A DNA stretch of 64,000 nucleotides from Polytrichum commune (Eukaryota > Streptophyta > Polytrichopsida > Polytrichales > Polytrichaceae): NCBI GenBank assembly GCA_950295325.1, contig OX485806.1, positions 11,162,001 through 11,226,000 of the forward strand, in the 5' to 3' direction. Below the pieces are notes generated by a model. It saw only the letters and a program-made list of their open reading frames with translations. It made no database searches and had not been told where the DNA came from. How positions within the stretch are numbered: the first letter of the stretch is position 1; each line of letters starts with the position of its first letter. This document shows positions 35,401 to 47,194 of the stretch, piece by piece. Made by a program: the position numbers and the translations under genes.

Positions 35401-36343
35401 GCTAATGTGGATGCAATCCTCGAGTCAGAGTGAACCAAGCAATTGCTGAAGAGACTACAAGGCAGCAGGAGAAAGACCTTGATGCAAAATGCCACAACGG
35501 TTCATCACATCCCCAGTCTACACTGACAAAAACGAGATTTATATACACCTCCAAATTTCCGAAAGCGACAACACATAAAAAAACACAGGGTAATCTAACA
35601 TGGGAAGAACCTAGGGTAACATGGCAGGAAAGAACCCATAGGGCAGAGAAGTACAAAGAAGCAGCTACGGTCAAGATTTCCACCTCTGAATAAGAAGTCT
35701 TCCTTAGAATGCAGAGAATGCACTACACAAATTAACATTCACATAGCGCAAGAGGAATGACATCACTACCACGACCCAACAATGCCCATAGTACAGTGAG
35801 ATTTCTCATACACGTGTCCTTGCGATTTCATCCGAAGTCTTCTCAAAAATCACATACATACATGAAAAGAAGTCGTTCCTCAGGAGCTCGTGGGGACATA
35901 ATCCTCCAGACAGAATGAAGCAAGCGATTGCAAACGAAGCTACAAGGCAAGGGGAGAAAGACCTTGATGCAATACGCCACGGAGCTTCGTCAAAACCCTA
36001 GTCTACACTGACTAACGTACACCTCCAGATTTCCAAAATCTGGCAACACACAGCCACAAAGGGTAATCTTAAGACAGGAAGAAGGTAGGGTAACGTACCA
36101 CCAGAAGTCCTCGACGGTCTGGAAGGTGTAGACAGGGCGAAGGGAGCTTCCCCAGGTGGCCTGCTTCTGTTTGCTGTTATAGTTATCGAACCAGAAAGTC
36201 CAGGCATGCTCCAACTGATGCTTCTTTGTCTCCGACGATGGTTGCTCCGTTTGCGCAATCTCTCCTTCTTCCAACCCGGCATCCTTCACCGCCTCGTCCA
36301 ATCTCGATGCCTCGGGGGCGGCTGCCGTCTCCACTTCCGCCAT
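32499..36343 (-). CDS. eIF4E: Translation initiation factor eIF4E, mRNA cap-binding protein
   Basis: Five exons on the - strand: 36343-36099, 34780-34600, 34415-34290, 33104-33039 and 32549-32499 (669 nt, 222 aa). All splice sites are GT-AG and phases agree. It binds the 7-methylguanosine cap and, through eIF4G, recruits the ribosome. The N-terminal ~40 aa are acidic and variable, as usual. The core starts at [12 protein letters not shown]. Cap-stacking tryptophans are Trp64 (in [10 protein letters not shown]) and Trp110 (in EPKWEDP, with Glu111). Trp174 is in [13 protein letters not shown]. Trp81 of VEDFW is the conserved eIF4G-contact position. The C-terminus [16 protein letters not shown] is typical. 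Length and motifs fit eIF4E better than eIF(iso)4E, which is usually shorter. The five-exon layout matches plant eIF4E genes. The Cys at 82 is made across the exon 1/2 junction (TG|C). Introns 1 (1318 bp) and 3 (1185 bp) are enlarged by tandem duplications. Confidence 0.97.
33501..33985. repeat. 175-bp tandem repeat in eIF4E intron 3
   Basis: The phrase TATATATCCAGATTATT recurs near 33503, 33678 and 33853, a period of 175 bp. Copies 1 and 2 are full length and almost identical. Copy 3 stops after about 130 bp at GTAACCTTGCA. The high identity points to recent duplication. Confidence 0.9.
35150..36098. repeat. About 485-bp tandem duplication in eIF4E intron 1
   Basis: Copy 1 spans about 35150-35625 and copy 2 about 35640-36098. 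Shared phrases are AGCAGCTACGG-CAAG, GCAGAGAATGCACTACA, GACATCACTACCAC, GAGAAAGACCTTGATGCAA and AGTCTACACTGAC. They are offset by 482-485 bp. Copy 2 runs up to the intron 1 donor; the matching place in copy 1 reads AACATGG instead of AACGTAC, so it does not keep a donor. Confidence 0.8.
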
Positions 36344-36700
36344 CCTACTCAACTTTCTCCCTCGATTCGAACGCAGATCCAACTTCGAAACAAAAAGAAA
36401 TTCTCCGCGGAGTGCTCTCTCTCTTTTCTCTCTCTCCCACTCAAGCGTTAGGTTAGATGTACCGTTAAAAACCTTGAACAAACACAACAATCGCGACACG
36501 AATGCCGCGCGGAGTGACTGAGCAAAGAGGTCGGGGAAGGAAACGCCCAAGCCCTAAGGGCTCGAAGGACTGCGTGCGCGGGCCGGGTCCAGGACCCGCA
36601 CCCGGCCCCTTGATTGGCAACCCGCTCTGGATGGATGGATGAGACATTGGTAGCAGCTCGGTATAGATGGATTCTGTCATAGGCAATGCATTGGGGGTAG
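36344..36700 (-). promoter_or_regulatory. eIF4E 5' UTR and promoter region
   Basis: Upstream of the eIF4E ATG lies a GA-rich leader (on the - strand GAGTGGGAGAGAGAGAAAAG). Beyond it is a GC-rich block at about 36500-36630, rich in GGGCC/CCCGG words. No clear TATA box is seen. The arrangement fits a TATA-less housekeeping promoter. Confidence 0.45.
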
Positions 36701-38707
36701 TGCATTATGGGACACTCTGCGAGGCGGAAGCTGAGCATAGGTGTTCGTATTCCCCATAATGTACTTCCAGAATTTATTACCAAATGTAAAGGTTCAAGGA
36801 CAAATTTTAACGGCTTCGATTGATTGAGAATCGTAATGCTCTGTCCAAAAACTAAATGCACTTTGAAACACGTGGAGTGGGGTGCATTACATAACAAAGG
36901 CTATCTCAAATCAGAAAGGCAAATTCAGCATGAATCTTTACATTCATATGGTGTTTCTTATGGATGAATGTTTCAATAGTGTGACATTTGTAAGGCATGA
37001 CTTCCATCCCCGGTTTCAGTTGGACTTAATTGTCATTTTTGATGTCAATAAGCTTGTCAAACAAATATCATAGGATGTTGTTTGATTCAACACAAGTTTG
37101 CATGTCAAAGGCTAATTTCCATGCTAAATTGAACACCGCTTTACCAACATAGATACGATGTGTGGCAAGATTCTTCTAAAATTACCATTGTGTGTTGAGC
37201 CAGACACCACCCCTACGATATTAAGGTGGGCTCACATTACGGTTCAATACAAAAGAAACTCCAAAATTGAGCGATCCTATTAGTCAAGAGCAATTGTTTG
37301 GGAACCAAGGAGTGTGTACAAGGGTCTTCATCCAAGGCATGAAAAGATGAAGTGGCATCAATGTTGCATCAATTTTCCACCAAATCTTGGTGGTTTCTGA
37401 GTAAACAAAATACTCATCCTAGCAAGAGAACCCAGTCTTGAGTTGGAAAATAAGGTTTACTAAGAAGGTGTTAAATTGGACCCAAGTTTCTTGAACCTAG
37501 ACCCTAATGTAAACCCACCCTGGGGGGAAGGGGTTGTTTGTTACCATAGGTTAGTGGGGTGATTCTTACACTACTTAGAAGTGCACAAAGAGGAACTCAA
37601 AGTAATCTCATGAAACATTTGTTATGTATCTTGAGATTGATATTAGATAAACCCTACAATAGAATGAATTACATTTACTTTTAAGCGTAATGCTTATCAT
37701 TCAATAACAAGAGAGTACTTCACTAAGGCATTATTATAAAGAACGTGTGTGTATCATGCATGAGCCAAGTTGAGGTTAGTATGGTAGAACTTGTTAAAAC
37801 TAACACCCTATAAATATTGCACAATAAGTACACATTGATTTTGAGAATGTTCACCACGTTGACATCAGGTCATTGTGTTGGTTGGGTCATCTACCAACAA
37901 AAGTTTTAATCCTCCTACTTTTCTGCAAAGAAAAAAATCCAAACAAGACATACATTAGTGCATGGATTCCATTGCAGTTTATACGATAACCTTTTTTAGT
38001 TTTACTTCAAATAATAGAAAGTACATTCAATGCTTAATCCCTAAAGGACCACATGAAGAATGAGATTAGTTTTTTTTTGACATTTTGCATGTTTTCACAT
38101 ATCAATAAGAAAGTGAACCCTAGTCTAGGATTTACTCAAAATTTTATTCACAAATTGGCGCCTTAAATATTCCATTATTATTATTTCCTTTTTGGGGGGT
38201 CCATACCACTTCCATTTAGTGCCAAAAACAACGAATCCTACCCATTCTTCCAGGCACCCCTCAAAAAAACCTCATAGTGAGCAAAAATGAATGGGCCCAA
38301 TCTTAGATGAGCTATGTTTAACCATGACAAAGCCTATAGGCCTTGGCACATGAGGCTAAGGTAGCTAGGGCGAGCCTTTCTTGTTGTTGTGGTTGGCCCT
38401 GCCACCTGATGAGAATCTGAAACAAGTTTTTAGCTAGTTACCGTGCAACATCACCGCAACAGTAATCGCATGTTGTGGGAATGTAATTTCACAGGCCAAT
38501 CAAAAGAATTTCAGCACCTAGGCCCACCTTGATGGCAACTTAAGTCTATGCTATAATTGTTGTTGCCACATGGAGTCATGTAGCCATGGGGCCCACAATA
38601 GGTGAAACACGGTGGGCCCAAAGCAATGTTGAAGCTATCATGAGAGAGCAAGTCCTATACTACATGAATTGCAATAAGAATGTGTTGGTGGATGATCTCT
38701 TGGATTT

Positions 38708-38711
<4 letters not shown>
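36701..38711. other. Intergenic, no recognised gene
   Basis: AT-rich. Near 36690-36775 two facing GTGCATTATGG/CCATAATGTAC words suggest a small decayed inverted repeat. Nothing else is recognised. Confidence 0.35.

Positions 38712-38778
<67 letters not shown>
38712..38778. repeat. (TC)33 microsatellite
   Basis: An uninterrupted TC dinucleotide run of about 67 bp. Open frames across it on both strands (Ser-Leu and Arg-Glu repeats) are artefacts. Confidence 0.97.
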
Positions 38779-38780
<2 letters not shown>

Positions 38781-39857
38781 GTGGATGCACTTGGATTTCA
38801 ATTTTTTCTCTTATGGTTGTGACTGGTGTTAGTGTTTGGAAATTTTTCATAAATTTGTTGCATCTTGTTGCCTCCAATTGAGATAAATATTGGCATTGCA
38901 TCCGCCTCTCCTCAAATGCTCAAACAAATTAAGGTCAATTTGCAATAATTAGTGGAGAAATGCAACCACTACACTCAATCCCCAAGTTTATCTCGGGGGG
39001 GGGGTAGTCATTGGTTGGAGTAGCAATATACGTGCGAACAAATGATAGGGTATTTTAAAAACATGAGGGCTAAAAATTATAAATGGACTTAAGAGTAATA
39101 TAGGGTATCAAAAATGGCATTGGACATCTTTAAAGTACTATAGGGTATGGAATAATAGGTAATTTGGAATTATAAGTAATGCAAGCCATTTTTCTATTAA
39201 CCCAAAGTAGAAATTTACATAATGATAGCATGTGAAAAAAAAAGAGAATTGAAAGTAATACCCCCCTATAAAATAGTGGTTGTTCGCACATATATCCTTA
39301 ATTTTTTAACACACTGCCCCCCCCCCCCCCGAGAAGTTTATCCTCCAATTTCGTAGTCTACAATCCCAATTTCGCTTCAAGACATGCCTCTATAAATCTT
39401 CCTACGCTATTGGCAAAACCCCCAACACACTTGCACGTGGTCTTAATAGGTCCTCAACGTTCACACTACGCCATAGTCCTCTCTCATGCACTTTTCATGC
39501 ACAATCTTCTTTTGAGGCCCGGGTATGCATTGTTCGACCTACCCTAAACTCAGGTTTCTCATAGGATGCCACATACACACATGAGCAAGAAAAAAATTTA
39601 AAAAACCAAATTGTCAACATATTTAAATTCACTTTATAATGCCATCAATGTCCAAATTCCCTCAAAACTGGGACAATACTAAATCACCCAAACCCCTTTC
39701 CAACTACGGTTAGGTTCTAATTGCTCGACAATAGGGCAGTATATGTCACAACAAAAATTGACCTAATGCATGGACGTCAACAAATCTAGAAACTCACATT
39801 GGAGTAGGGACGTCACGAAGATTTCTCATGCAATACTCCATAACATGCTAATCTTAT
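38779..39857. other. Intergenic with poly-G/C tracts
   Basis: No gene. Homopolymer tracts lie near 38995-39003 (G) and 39316-39330 (C). Confidence 0.4.
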
Positions 39858-40062
39858 TACACCGTTTATGGTATTTAGTGTTACACACCACTATAACAAC
39901 TTATTGTTAGTGTATTTTTTATTAAGTAAATGTTTTAATGTTCTACAATGTGCATGCAGCCCATTTGACCTTTGTTGGTAAAAAACTAGATTCATAATAA
40001 AAAAGAATATAGCACAATGTAAGTCCAAGTACGAAGTGACACTAAATACCATAAACGGTGTA
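39858..40062. mobile_element. 205-bp MITE with 27-bp terminal inverted repeats
   Basis: The left end TACACCGTTTATGGTATTTA, followed by GTGTTAC, is answered at the right end by its reverse complement, with one mismatch. The interior is AT-rich and non-coding. No clear target-site duplication was identified. The ends match the family at 6301-6840, 46329-46450 and 63275-63408. Confidence 0.8.
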
Positions 40063-40609
40063 GCGATATGGCCTTACGATCCTTTAGGGGTTAAAGTGAC
40101 AATTTTAGCATCATCTACACAAAGAGGTGACCAGAAACCAGAATTGCTAAAACCAACTACTAACACATCATATAAATCTCCAATCCGTTTTAATTCGTAG
40201 ATTCACATGCAAGGCTTGTCCAATGTGTTGGTCATATGGCACACACACTTGTAAGAACAAAACAAAACAAAAGGAACTTCAACATTCTTTGCTGGCATGA
40301 ATGAGGGCTTGTTCAACCTATGAGTTAGCAAATGGGATAGCCCCATTCGAGTGTATGCTTTAGGAATACTGCCTACCTTTCACTAGGCAGGCTCTATGCC
40401 AATCAAGAAACATACATACTCAATCTACACTATACATCTAATGTCACGTGGCTGGCACTATGCATGATCTTGTAGTCACTAGGTGACAATGAGAAGAGGT
40501 GACACAAGACACTGGTTGCTACTGAACGAGTCATAATAGCCACTTTGATCAACACGACACACCAATTATGATCCCACACTAAGGTTGATGTGTCGAATTC
40601 AAATATGTT

Positions 40610-40970
40610 TCTTTATGCACCCGCTTCTAGTAAGACATGAAACATGCAATTAGTATGAGTTGATTAGTAAATCCATAGTGTACTCGTAGCCATTTGCCTT
40701 ATAATTTTTAGAACTCATGTGAAGATCTTATTCATTTTCAAAGTGAACTTGATTCTTGTGCTCATTAAGTGGTCATGTAAATCCCCCCTCCCCCCCATAA
40801 ATAATAATAATAAGAATAAGTATTGAACCTAGAATAGTTAGATTTTTTTTAATAATGTAGTCCAATCTCTTTAAGACATGTGTCTATTTGATGTCCATTC
40901 TTAGATACACATGTAACCACACACCACTCAAATATAGGTGTTTATACTATTTCTATGTTGGGATTAGGCA
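40610..40970 (-). repeat. Dispersed repeat family A, copy 4, inverted
   Basis: Read in reverse it carries the family phrases. On the + strand they appear as CTCATTAAGTGGTCATGTAA, TTGAACCTAGAATAG, TAGTCCAATCTCTTTAAGAC, CACACCACTCAAATATAGGT. A poly-C run and a TAA repeat interrupt the middle. Confidence 0.7.
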
Positions 40971-41408
40971 CATGAGTTAAACTTAAACCAATTACCATTT
41001 ATCTTTACAATTATAATTGTATTTGTATTCCATAATGACAATTATATTTACAATTTACGATGTACTTATTCAGTGTAGGACCATTTACAATTTCAATGCT
41101 TACTTGGATGTCAGGTGATGGATGAGGATAAGCCGAAAACATTCTTCATCCACATTGTGATACCGGAGGTTTCATTCATTCGCTAGCCGGGTGCTACTAC
41201 CTCCTTCCGGAATCCCGCCGCTCCGTGCCACATCGGCCGCACCCGTGCGTCTGCGTTGTATCCGCGACTTGTTCTCCTTGTCGCGCGTCTCCGTCTGTTT
41301 CTTTCCATGCGGATTGGGACCCTCTCGGAGAGTCTACCTCCAGAGGAATGCGTCCTGTCCTCGTCTCTTGCGAATCGTTAGATCGTTTTGGACGTAAAAA
41401 TCGAGGCT
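40971..41408 (+). promoter_or_regulatory. Promoter and 5' UTR of the PhyH gene
   Basis: The sequence turns abruptly GC-rich from about 41175 to the start codon, with CCGC/CGCG words. An in-frame TAG at 41379-41381 shows that the ATG at 41409 is the first start in its frame. Confidence 0.45.
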
Positions 41409-44400
41409 ATGGCGGACGGAGGCAGGCGCCAGGGCGATCGCTACATTCTCACCAAAGAAGAAATTTCAAAATTCCACAGCGATGGCTACGTCCACCTCAA
41501 GGTACATCCCAAATTCTGAGCATCTTTTGCGACCTCGTTTGATCCGCTCACAAAGATTTTGGGTGTATGCCGAAATTCTGCACTCCATGTACTGAAATCA
41601 TCTCTTAAATCCCGTTTATGGAGTCGAGGCAGTGTTGGGCGCCCCTGCATTTTGTAATTTTGTTGTGATCTGCTCCTGTTGAGGCTTTTTGGTACTATCT
41701 ATCTATTCTAAGGCTTATTCTGAATTTGATGCTTCAGCTATGGATTGGAATTCAGAATCTTTGGAAAATGGAAAGATTGTGTTATCCTTGAGGGCACCAT
41801 CTCACAGTGACAAATGACCAGGGTTCGATGTTGAGACCCTTGAGAGTTTAATGTCTTTTCTCACTTATCATTGAGCTACTGATTTATTCAACATCGATTC
41901 AACTCATATAGCGAAATTCTGCACTCCATGTGTCAAAATCATCTCTTAAATTCCAATTTGTGGGGTGGAGGCAGTGTTGTGTGTGCGTGCCTGCATTTTG
42001 TGATTTGTTGTGATCTGCTCCTGTTAAGACTTTTTGGCACTATCTTTTCTACAGGTTCTTCTAAATCTTCATGATGCTTTAGGTATGCAACAATACAATA
42101 TAGAAACAAAAGATTTAAATTGCAACCCTATGATTGGTAGGCATTGATTGAGTGTTGTAGTTTGACGTGATTGTTTTGAGTGTTCATATACGAATCTAGA
42201 GGTTTGTGATGAATGCTGAGGGGTTTTTTTTCTGAGTAATTTTTGCAGGGAATTCTGTCAGAGGAAGAAATTTGTGAGCTAGAGAAGGAATTCATGGCCT
42301 TCATAAGGCGAGAGGTGCATGTTGAGGGCCGAGACTTCTGTGACATGTCCGGAGACTACTCTAAGCCAATGGAGAGCTTCTCTATCATCAACATCATGCT
42401 GCCATCAAAGTTAGTAATGTTCTTTCTTTCTCAATCTTTGATTGCACTTGATATATGTTTTGGTGTAATTAACTGCACCTTCTATTTCAATTAGTGTGGG
42501 TTACCATTTGGAGTCACATAGTGTCATGAGCTTGTACTAAGAATGCAATTTTGTCCAAATACAACACAAAGTGATTGTGTGCACTTTATAAACATAACAA
42601 TTTTTTGATGGTGAAAATTTACACTCTCTGTATGAGTTATAGCATGCATTACTCCAAATGGTAATCCACACTAAATGAGATAAATGGTGTAGCTTCCTAT
42701 CCTAGTTACAGGTATCCTCAGATGGTAGACCAATATGATTGTCCTGCTTTGACGTGTATACCGGTGTGGGACAGGTATTGTCTTTTTGCAAATACCATAT
42801 GGGTATCTATAATGAGAATCTAACATTTTTTGATACTAGTAGGGTATGGGTATATGAGGTTATATTTTTCTTTCAATACCATTTGGGTTTATATATCATG
42901 CACGAACCTTCACACTTAGGTAAAATTGCCCTAGCATCAATATGGTTTAGAATGGTATTGAGCCAAATAATAACTTGGGCATACAAAGATTCTCTCACCT
43001 TGAGATGCCCACCATGTATCAATATTCCACTAGTATCACAATTTTGAGACCTAGGGTAGGATTTTTGATACCATTATTGATATTGATTGTTGATACCATG
43101 CATTCACCTATGTACCAGACCAACAGTGGTGTATACAGTCATTAAGTAAATTTTCATGTACCTTGTGACTATAATCTCCTGTTCCTCTATTTTCTGCTAC
43201 CAATGCAGAGATTACAAGACGTATCTTCAAAAAGTTTACTTGAAGGGCTCTTCTTTGTTTTTAGGTACAATCCCAATTTGAAGGACAACTTATATGTGAA
43301 GCGGGCAGCATCTATCACAGAGCAGCTGCTGGGTCCAGATATGGTAGTTGATTATGATCAACTTCTTGCCAAGCCACCCAACAAGCCAGATGCTGAATTC
43401 AAATGGTAAGACATGATCTCAACAAATTTTAAATTGTTGAGTTGCCTGTAACCCTGTACTTTGGATATAATCTGTAGTTGGGTGGAATTTCTTTCACTGC
43501 ATGTAATTTCTAGTGTGAATGAACGGCTACTAGTTTGGACCCATGCCGTCCAAGCATGTTGCATCTTGGGTTATCCCTGCACCGTTTGCTCAACATGCGG
43601 CCATTGAACCCTCATCATCTACCCATCATCGCAAGTGAATTGCATCATCCATGTGCCCTCACATTCCAAAGTTCCAAAATGTATGGCATATATGAATTAA
43701 TGTCCCAAGGCATACCGCATTCTTTACTCAACGTATCATTGTCGACAACTGGCCGTTTTTGGAATTTTGGATTGGCAATTACGTCACCATCCATGCACCC
43801 TTGTTTGTTGTTCACCCTTTTCCAAATGTCTTTTTGACTAGTTTGGGCATGTGCCATCCTAGGCTGCTGCACTTGTGCATATGATTTAATGTCATGGGCC
43901 GCCCATCATATTTCCGCCCTCGCACCATCATATTGCATGTTGATGGCCAGTTGTTTTGGAAATTTCGAATGGCGATTGCATCAACTCGTATGTGCCCTCA
44001 CCGTCCTAAAGTTTCAAAATGTATAATAGATGTGAACAAATGTCCCAAGGCATACCACACCGTCGATGGCCAGTCAGTTTGAAACTTTGGACCGATGATC
44101 GTCCATGCATCTTTGTTGTTTACCCTTTCCCAAATGTCTATTAGACTAGGTTGGGCATGTGCTATCCCAGCCCATTACACCCATGCATATAAATTAATGC
44201 CATGGGCCATCTCACACCGCCCTCTCTAACATGTAGTCCACCAACGGCCGGCTGTTTTGGAATCTTGGAACGACGACTACGTCATTGTGCATGTTCTGTT
44301 GCGAAAGTTCCAAAATGTAGCCCATTGTAGATAACAGGTTGTTGAATAATACCAACCAGGGTTTTCTTTCTCTCTTGTGTCTTTTGCTTTCCTACCTATT

Positions 44401-44884
44401 TTGGTCAAGGTACTTATCTATAGGCTGTTTGTGTGACAGGCACCAAGATTTGGCGTATTGGCCAATCACAGAGGACACAAGGACCGCCTCTTTCTGGCTT
44501 GCAATCGACAACTCGAGAATTAAAAGTGGCTGTGTCCAATTCGTCCCAGGCTCGCATTTAGAGACGGATTTGCGGCACCATGGCCCCCTTCATGGCGACC
44601 GAGATAAGTCACACACGCTGGCTGCCACGTTATCGGCGGCCGACACTCCAAAGGCAGCAGAGATTGATCGAGGGGACGCAACAGTCCATCACGAGAGAAT
44701 TTTACATGGCTCGGGGGGGAATTTCAGTCCAGACAGTTGGAGGAGGGCTTGGGTTGTGGCATTCAGGTCACAGAAAACAGTCGAGGAGGAGCGACGGATC
44801 GGATTCACGCACTCGCACAATGACAATCTCCAAGTGTTGAATGAGGTCGGCAAACCGAAACCGTCGACGACGATGACGACGTGA
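41409..44884 (+). CDS. PhyH-family Fe(II)/2-oxoglutarate-dependent dioxygenase
   Basis: Four exons: 41409-41501, 42249-42409, 43265-43405 and 44440-44884 (840 nt, 279 aa). All introns are GT-AG and phases agree. The N-terminus reads RYILTKEEISKFHSDGYVHL, the usual opening of the phytanoyl-CoA dioxygenase (PhyH) fold. Iron ligands are His133 and Asp135 (WHQDLAYWP) and His221 (RILHGSGGN). Arg233 or Arg234 (SWRRAW) should hold the 2-oxoglutarate carboxylate. GCVQFVPGSH is the family signature strand. The HQDLAYWP...DTRTASFWLAID style resembles PhyH enzymes known from bacteria, fungi and algae more than the peroxisomal phytanoyl-CoA hydroxylase of plants. The substrate is unknown. No PTS1-like C-terminus is seen (it ends STTMTT). 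The exon 3/4 join creates the Trp before the HxD motif. The last coding segment and 3' flank are duplicated just downstream. Confidence 0.93.
42493..42672. mobile_element. 180-bp MITE in PhyH intron 2
   Basis: The left end AGTGTGGGTTACCATTTGGA continues GT. The right end ACTCCAAATGGTAATCCACA continues CT and is its reverse complement with one mismatch. It is non-coding. A related end occurs at 62829-62880. Confidence 0.75.
43540..44330. repeat. About 300-bp degenerate tandem repeat in PhyH intron 3
   Basis: The phrases CCCTTT(T)CCAAATGTCT, GACTAG-TTGGGCATGTGC, TAATG-CATGGGCC and GGCC-G-TGTTTTGGAA recur at about 43540-43780, 43810-44090 and 44120-44330. The spacing is near 300 bp. Confidence 0.65.
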
Positions 44885-45850
44885 TAGCGTGATAAGGTGT
44901 GATATAACTTGTTGCGGAAATCGGGAGAACCGTTAACTGTGCTGTTGGGGGAAGTCCACTATGCACTGATAGTAGTTTTTTGATTTTTTTTGGTTGTTGT
45001 TGTTGTAAATAATACACTTTGATGACTCAGAGGGTGCAACCTGGCTTACCTGGAAGTGTCATAAAGGTATGTGGCCCTATTGTGGGCACTTCCAAGTCCA
45101 CCATCAATTTTGACCATTGGATCGAATTGTGCATACTGTCTTGTCAAGTTTCAAATGTGGAATTGAGATGCAACAGTTATAAGGAGGTCGAAATGGAGAT
45201 TCTCTTTCTCTTTAATGGATCCCATAGGTCCCCCAAATTCCTAAGCACAATTGAACTTTGAGCACTGAGTAGATTCTGGCACATAGGCTAATCTCATCGT
45301 AATGTCACTCGCATAGTGACAATCTCAAAGTGTTGTATGAGGTCAGCAAACCAAAATTATCGACGACGTGATAGTGTGACAAGGTTTTCTATATTGTTTA
45401 TTGTTCTTATTTTGTTGTGGAAATTGGGGAAAACAAACTGTGATGTTGGGGATGTTCATGGTGTGGTATGCCCACTTTTTGGGGGGGTTAAATAATAAAC
45501 TTTTGATGACTCAAAGGTGCAACTTGGCTTACCTGGCAGTGTCATAAGGTATGTTGGATCAAATCGTGCATTCTCTCATTTGGTTAGCAATTGCGATGAA
45601 CTGCGCAAATTCTCATTTCAAGTTTCAAAAGTGGAGTTGAGATGTAGAAATAATAGGAGGTCAAAGTGAAAAATTTCTCTCTTCAAATGATCACATAGCC
45701 CCCCCCCCCCCCCCCCTCCCCCTTTTTCCAATTGTGACCACAATCAAATCTAGAACAGTTACTAGAGTCAAAGCACATTGTCTAATCTCATCATAACCTC
45801 ACTCACATAACGAGAAATTTCACACTGATAGCAAATAAGATAAGTTATTC
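44811..45850 (+). repeat. About 495-bp tandem duplication covering the PhyH 3' end
   Basis: Unit 1 starts at 44811 inside PhyH exon 4 and unit 2 at 45307. Both run through ACTCGCA-A-TGACAATCTC, GACGTGATAG-GTGA-AAGG, GATGACTCA-AGG-TGCAAC, GGCTTACCTGG-AGTGTCATAA and into a family B repeat (45070-45306 and 45550-45850). The offset is about 496 bp. A poly-C tract sits in unit 2 near 45697-45717. Confidence 0.8.
45306..45371 (+). pseudogene. Duplicated 3' coding end of the PhyH gene
   Basis: This piece aligns with the last codons of the PhyH gene. It reads HSHSDNLKVLYEVSKPKLST then T and a stop, against HSHNDNLQVLNEVGKPKPST in the parent. The frame and a stop codon are kept, although the parent's final MTT is lost. 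No upstream exon is attached, so it is a pseudogene fragment. Confidence 0.8.
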
Positions 45851-46328
45851 AGATGAGCTCCGAAAATCATAGGGAAAGTATCTAAATCGCATGCTCCTTA
45901 TCCTAAGAGAAGTGGACTAGTTGGAAAAAGTGACCATTTAAGACCCATCTACCTTAACTTGAACATGAAGCAGCACCATAGTTCAAGCAACAGGAGATCT
46001 CTCTCCTTCATCCATGATATTCATGTTTTTAATAGTGTTCAGTAAATCTCACTTCACGTTGGCAAATCTCAGATAACGTAAATATTGCGTTACTAACAAA
46101 TATGGAGCATGCAACAACTGTTCTGTCCAGCATGTCAGCATGTAGGGATCCTTCAATCACACGAAATGCAAATACATGAGCCCATTGGCAAATTCAAATC
46201 AGGAACTTAAACATCAGAGTTTAAGCTTTTGGAGCCAAGATGAATATCTATTGAATTCCTAGATTGTTACCCACAGATTCTCTTAAGCAGTTTCCATTTG
46301 GATATGAACACGTGTTAGAAATCACTTA
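45851..46328. other. Intergenic, no recognised gene
   Basis: Nothing recognised. Confidence 0.4.
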
Positions 46329-46450
46329 AGACTACACTAAATATCGTATTTAATGTCACCAATTCTATTTGTCTTGCTCAATACTAATTGTAAACTGCCC
46401 ACGTAATGTCACTAACACTTAATGTAAACCTAAAATCAATGACAAATAAT
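46329..46450. mobile_element. MITE fragment of the TTTAGTGTCAC family
   Basis: It begins AAGACTACACTAAATAT and continues TTCTATTTGTCTTGCTCAAT. The same order, in reverse complement, is found at 63275-63408. Confidence 0.6.
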
Positions 46451-47194
46451 CTATAATGCCCATTGCTAATAATCTTATCATTGGTAAGGTATTGAGGCCT
46501 TAAAGTAACACCGTTCTTTTGATGACACCTATGTTTTATGCTTTAGCCGTGAACAAGTGAGTGCAATGGTGCCACTGATTAAGTCATTGTTGAAAGCAAT
46601 TAGTCATGTACAGGCATTAAGTACAAATTAGCAAAGCTCTGGCCATTCATAATAGTAGTGTAAGAAGGATGCAAAAATACTTTAAGAAGAGCACCAACCT
46701 TGGCCAATCACAATGGCTAATCTAGGATCTATCCGCTCAACGAGGCGGTGTAAGAAGTGATCCACAAAAGGGGGACAACACCTTCATTTAATAGAGGATT
46801 CCCACCCGCAATAAGATTGAATTTGTGGTGATTCTCACCTCGCAAGTGAACATTAAGAACCCCCTTAGTGGACAGTAAAAGGCTCTTTCCTTAAGACAAC
46901 TTTACAAATTTTTGTAGGTTGTGTATAAAATTATTATTATTATTATTATTTTGTAGAATTTATTTAGATTTGCTAAACTATGGATTTTTTTGAAAATTTT
47001 CCTATCTACTTAAGCTGCCTAAATAACAAAAGTTTCTGAAGTGTTGCCTGAGTACCTTATATCCCACACAAAGAGGAAGATTTCTCCCCAAAAGAAGCTC
47101 CTGTACCAAAGGAGGTAGATTATGAAGTGTATTTGCATTATGTGTACTAAATCTATCGACGTGCATAAAAGATTAAAGAATTGTATGCACAAAA
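46451..47194. other. Intergenic with an (ATT)n tract
   Basis: No gene recognised. An ATT microsatellite lies near 46931-46950. Confidence 0.4.

Noticed and set aside
38586-38901. Open frames with Ser-Leu or Arg-Glu repeats
   Set aside because: They are translations of the TC microsatellite.
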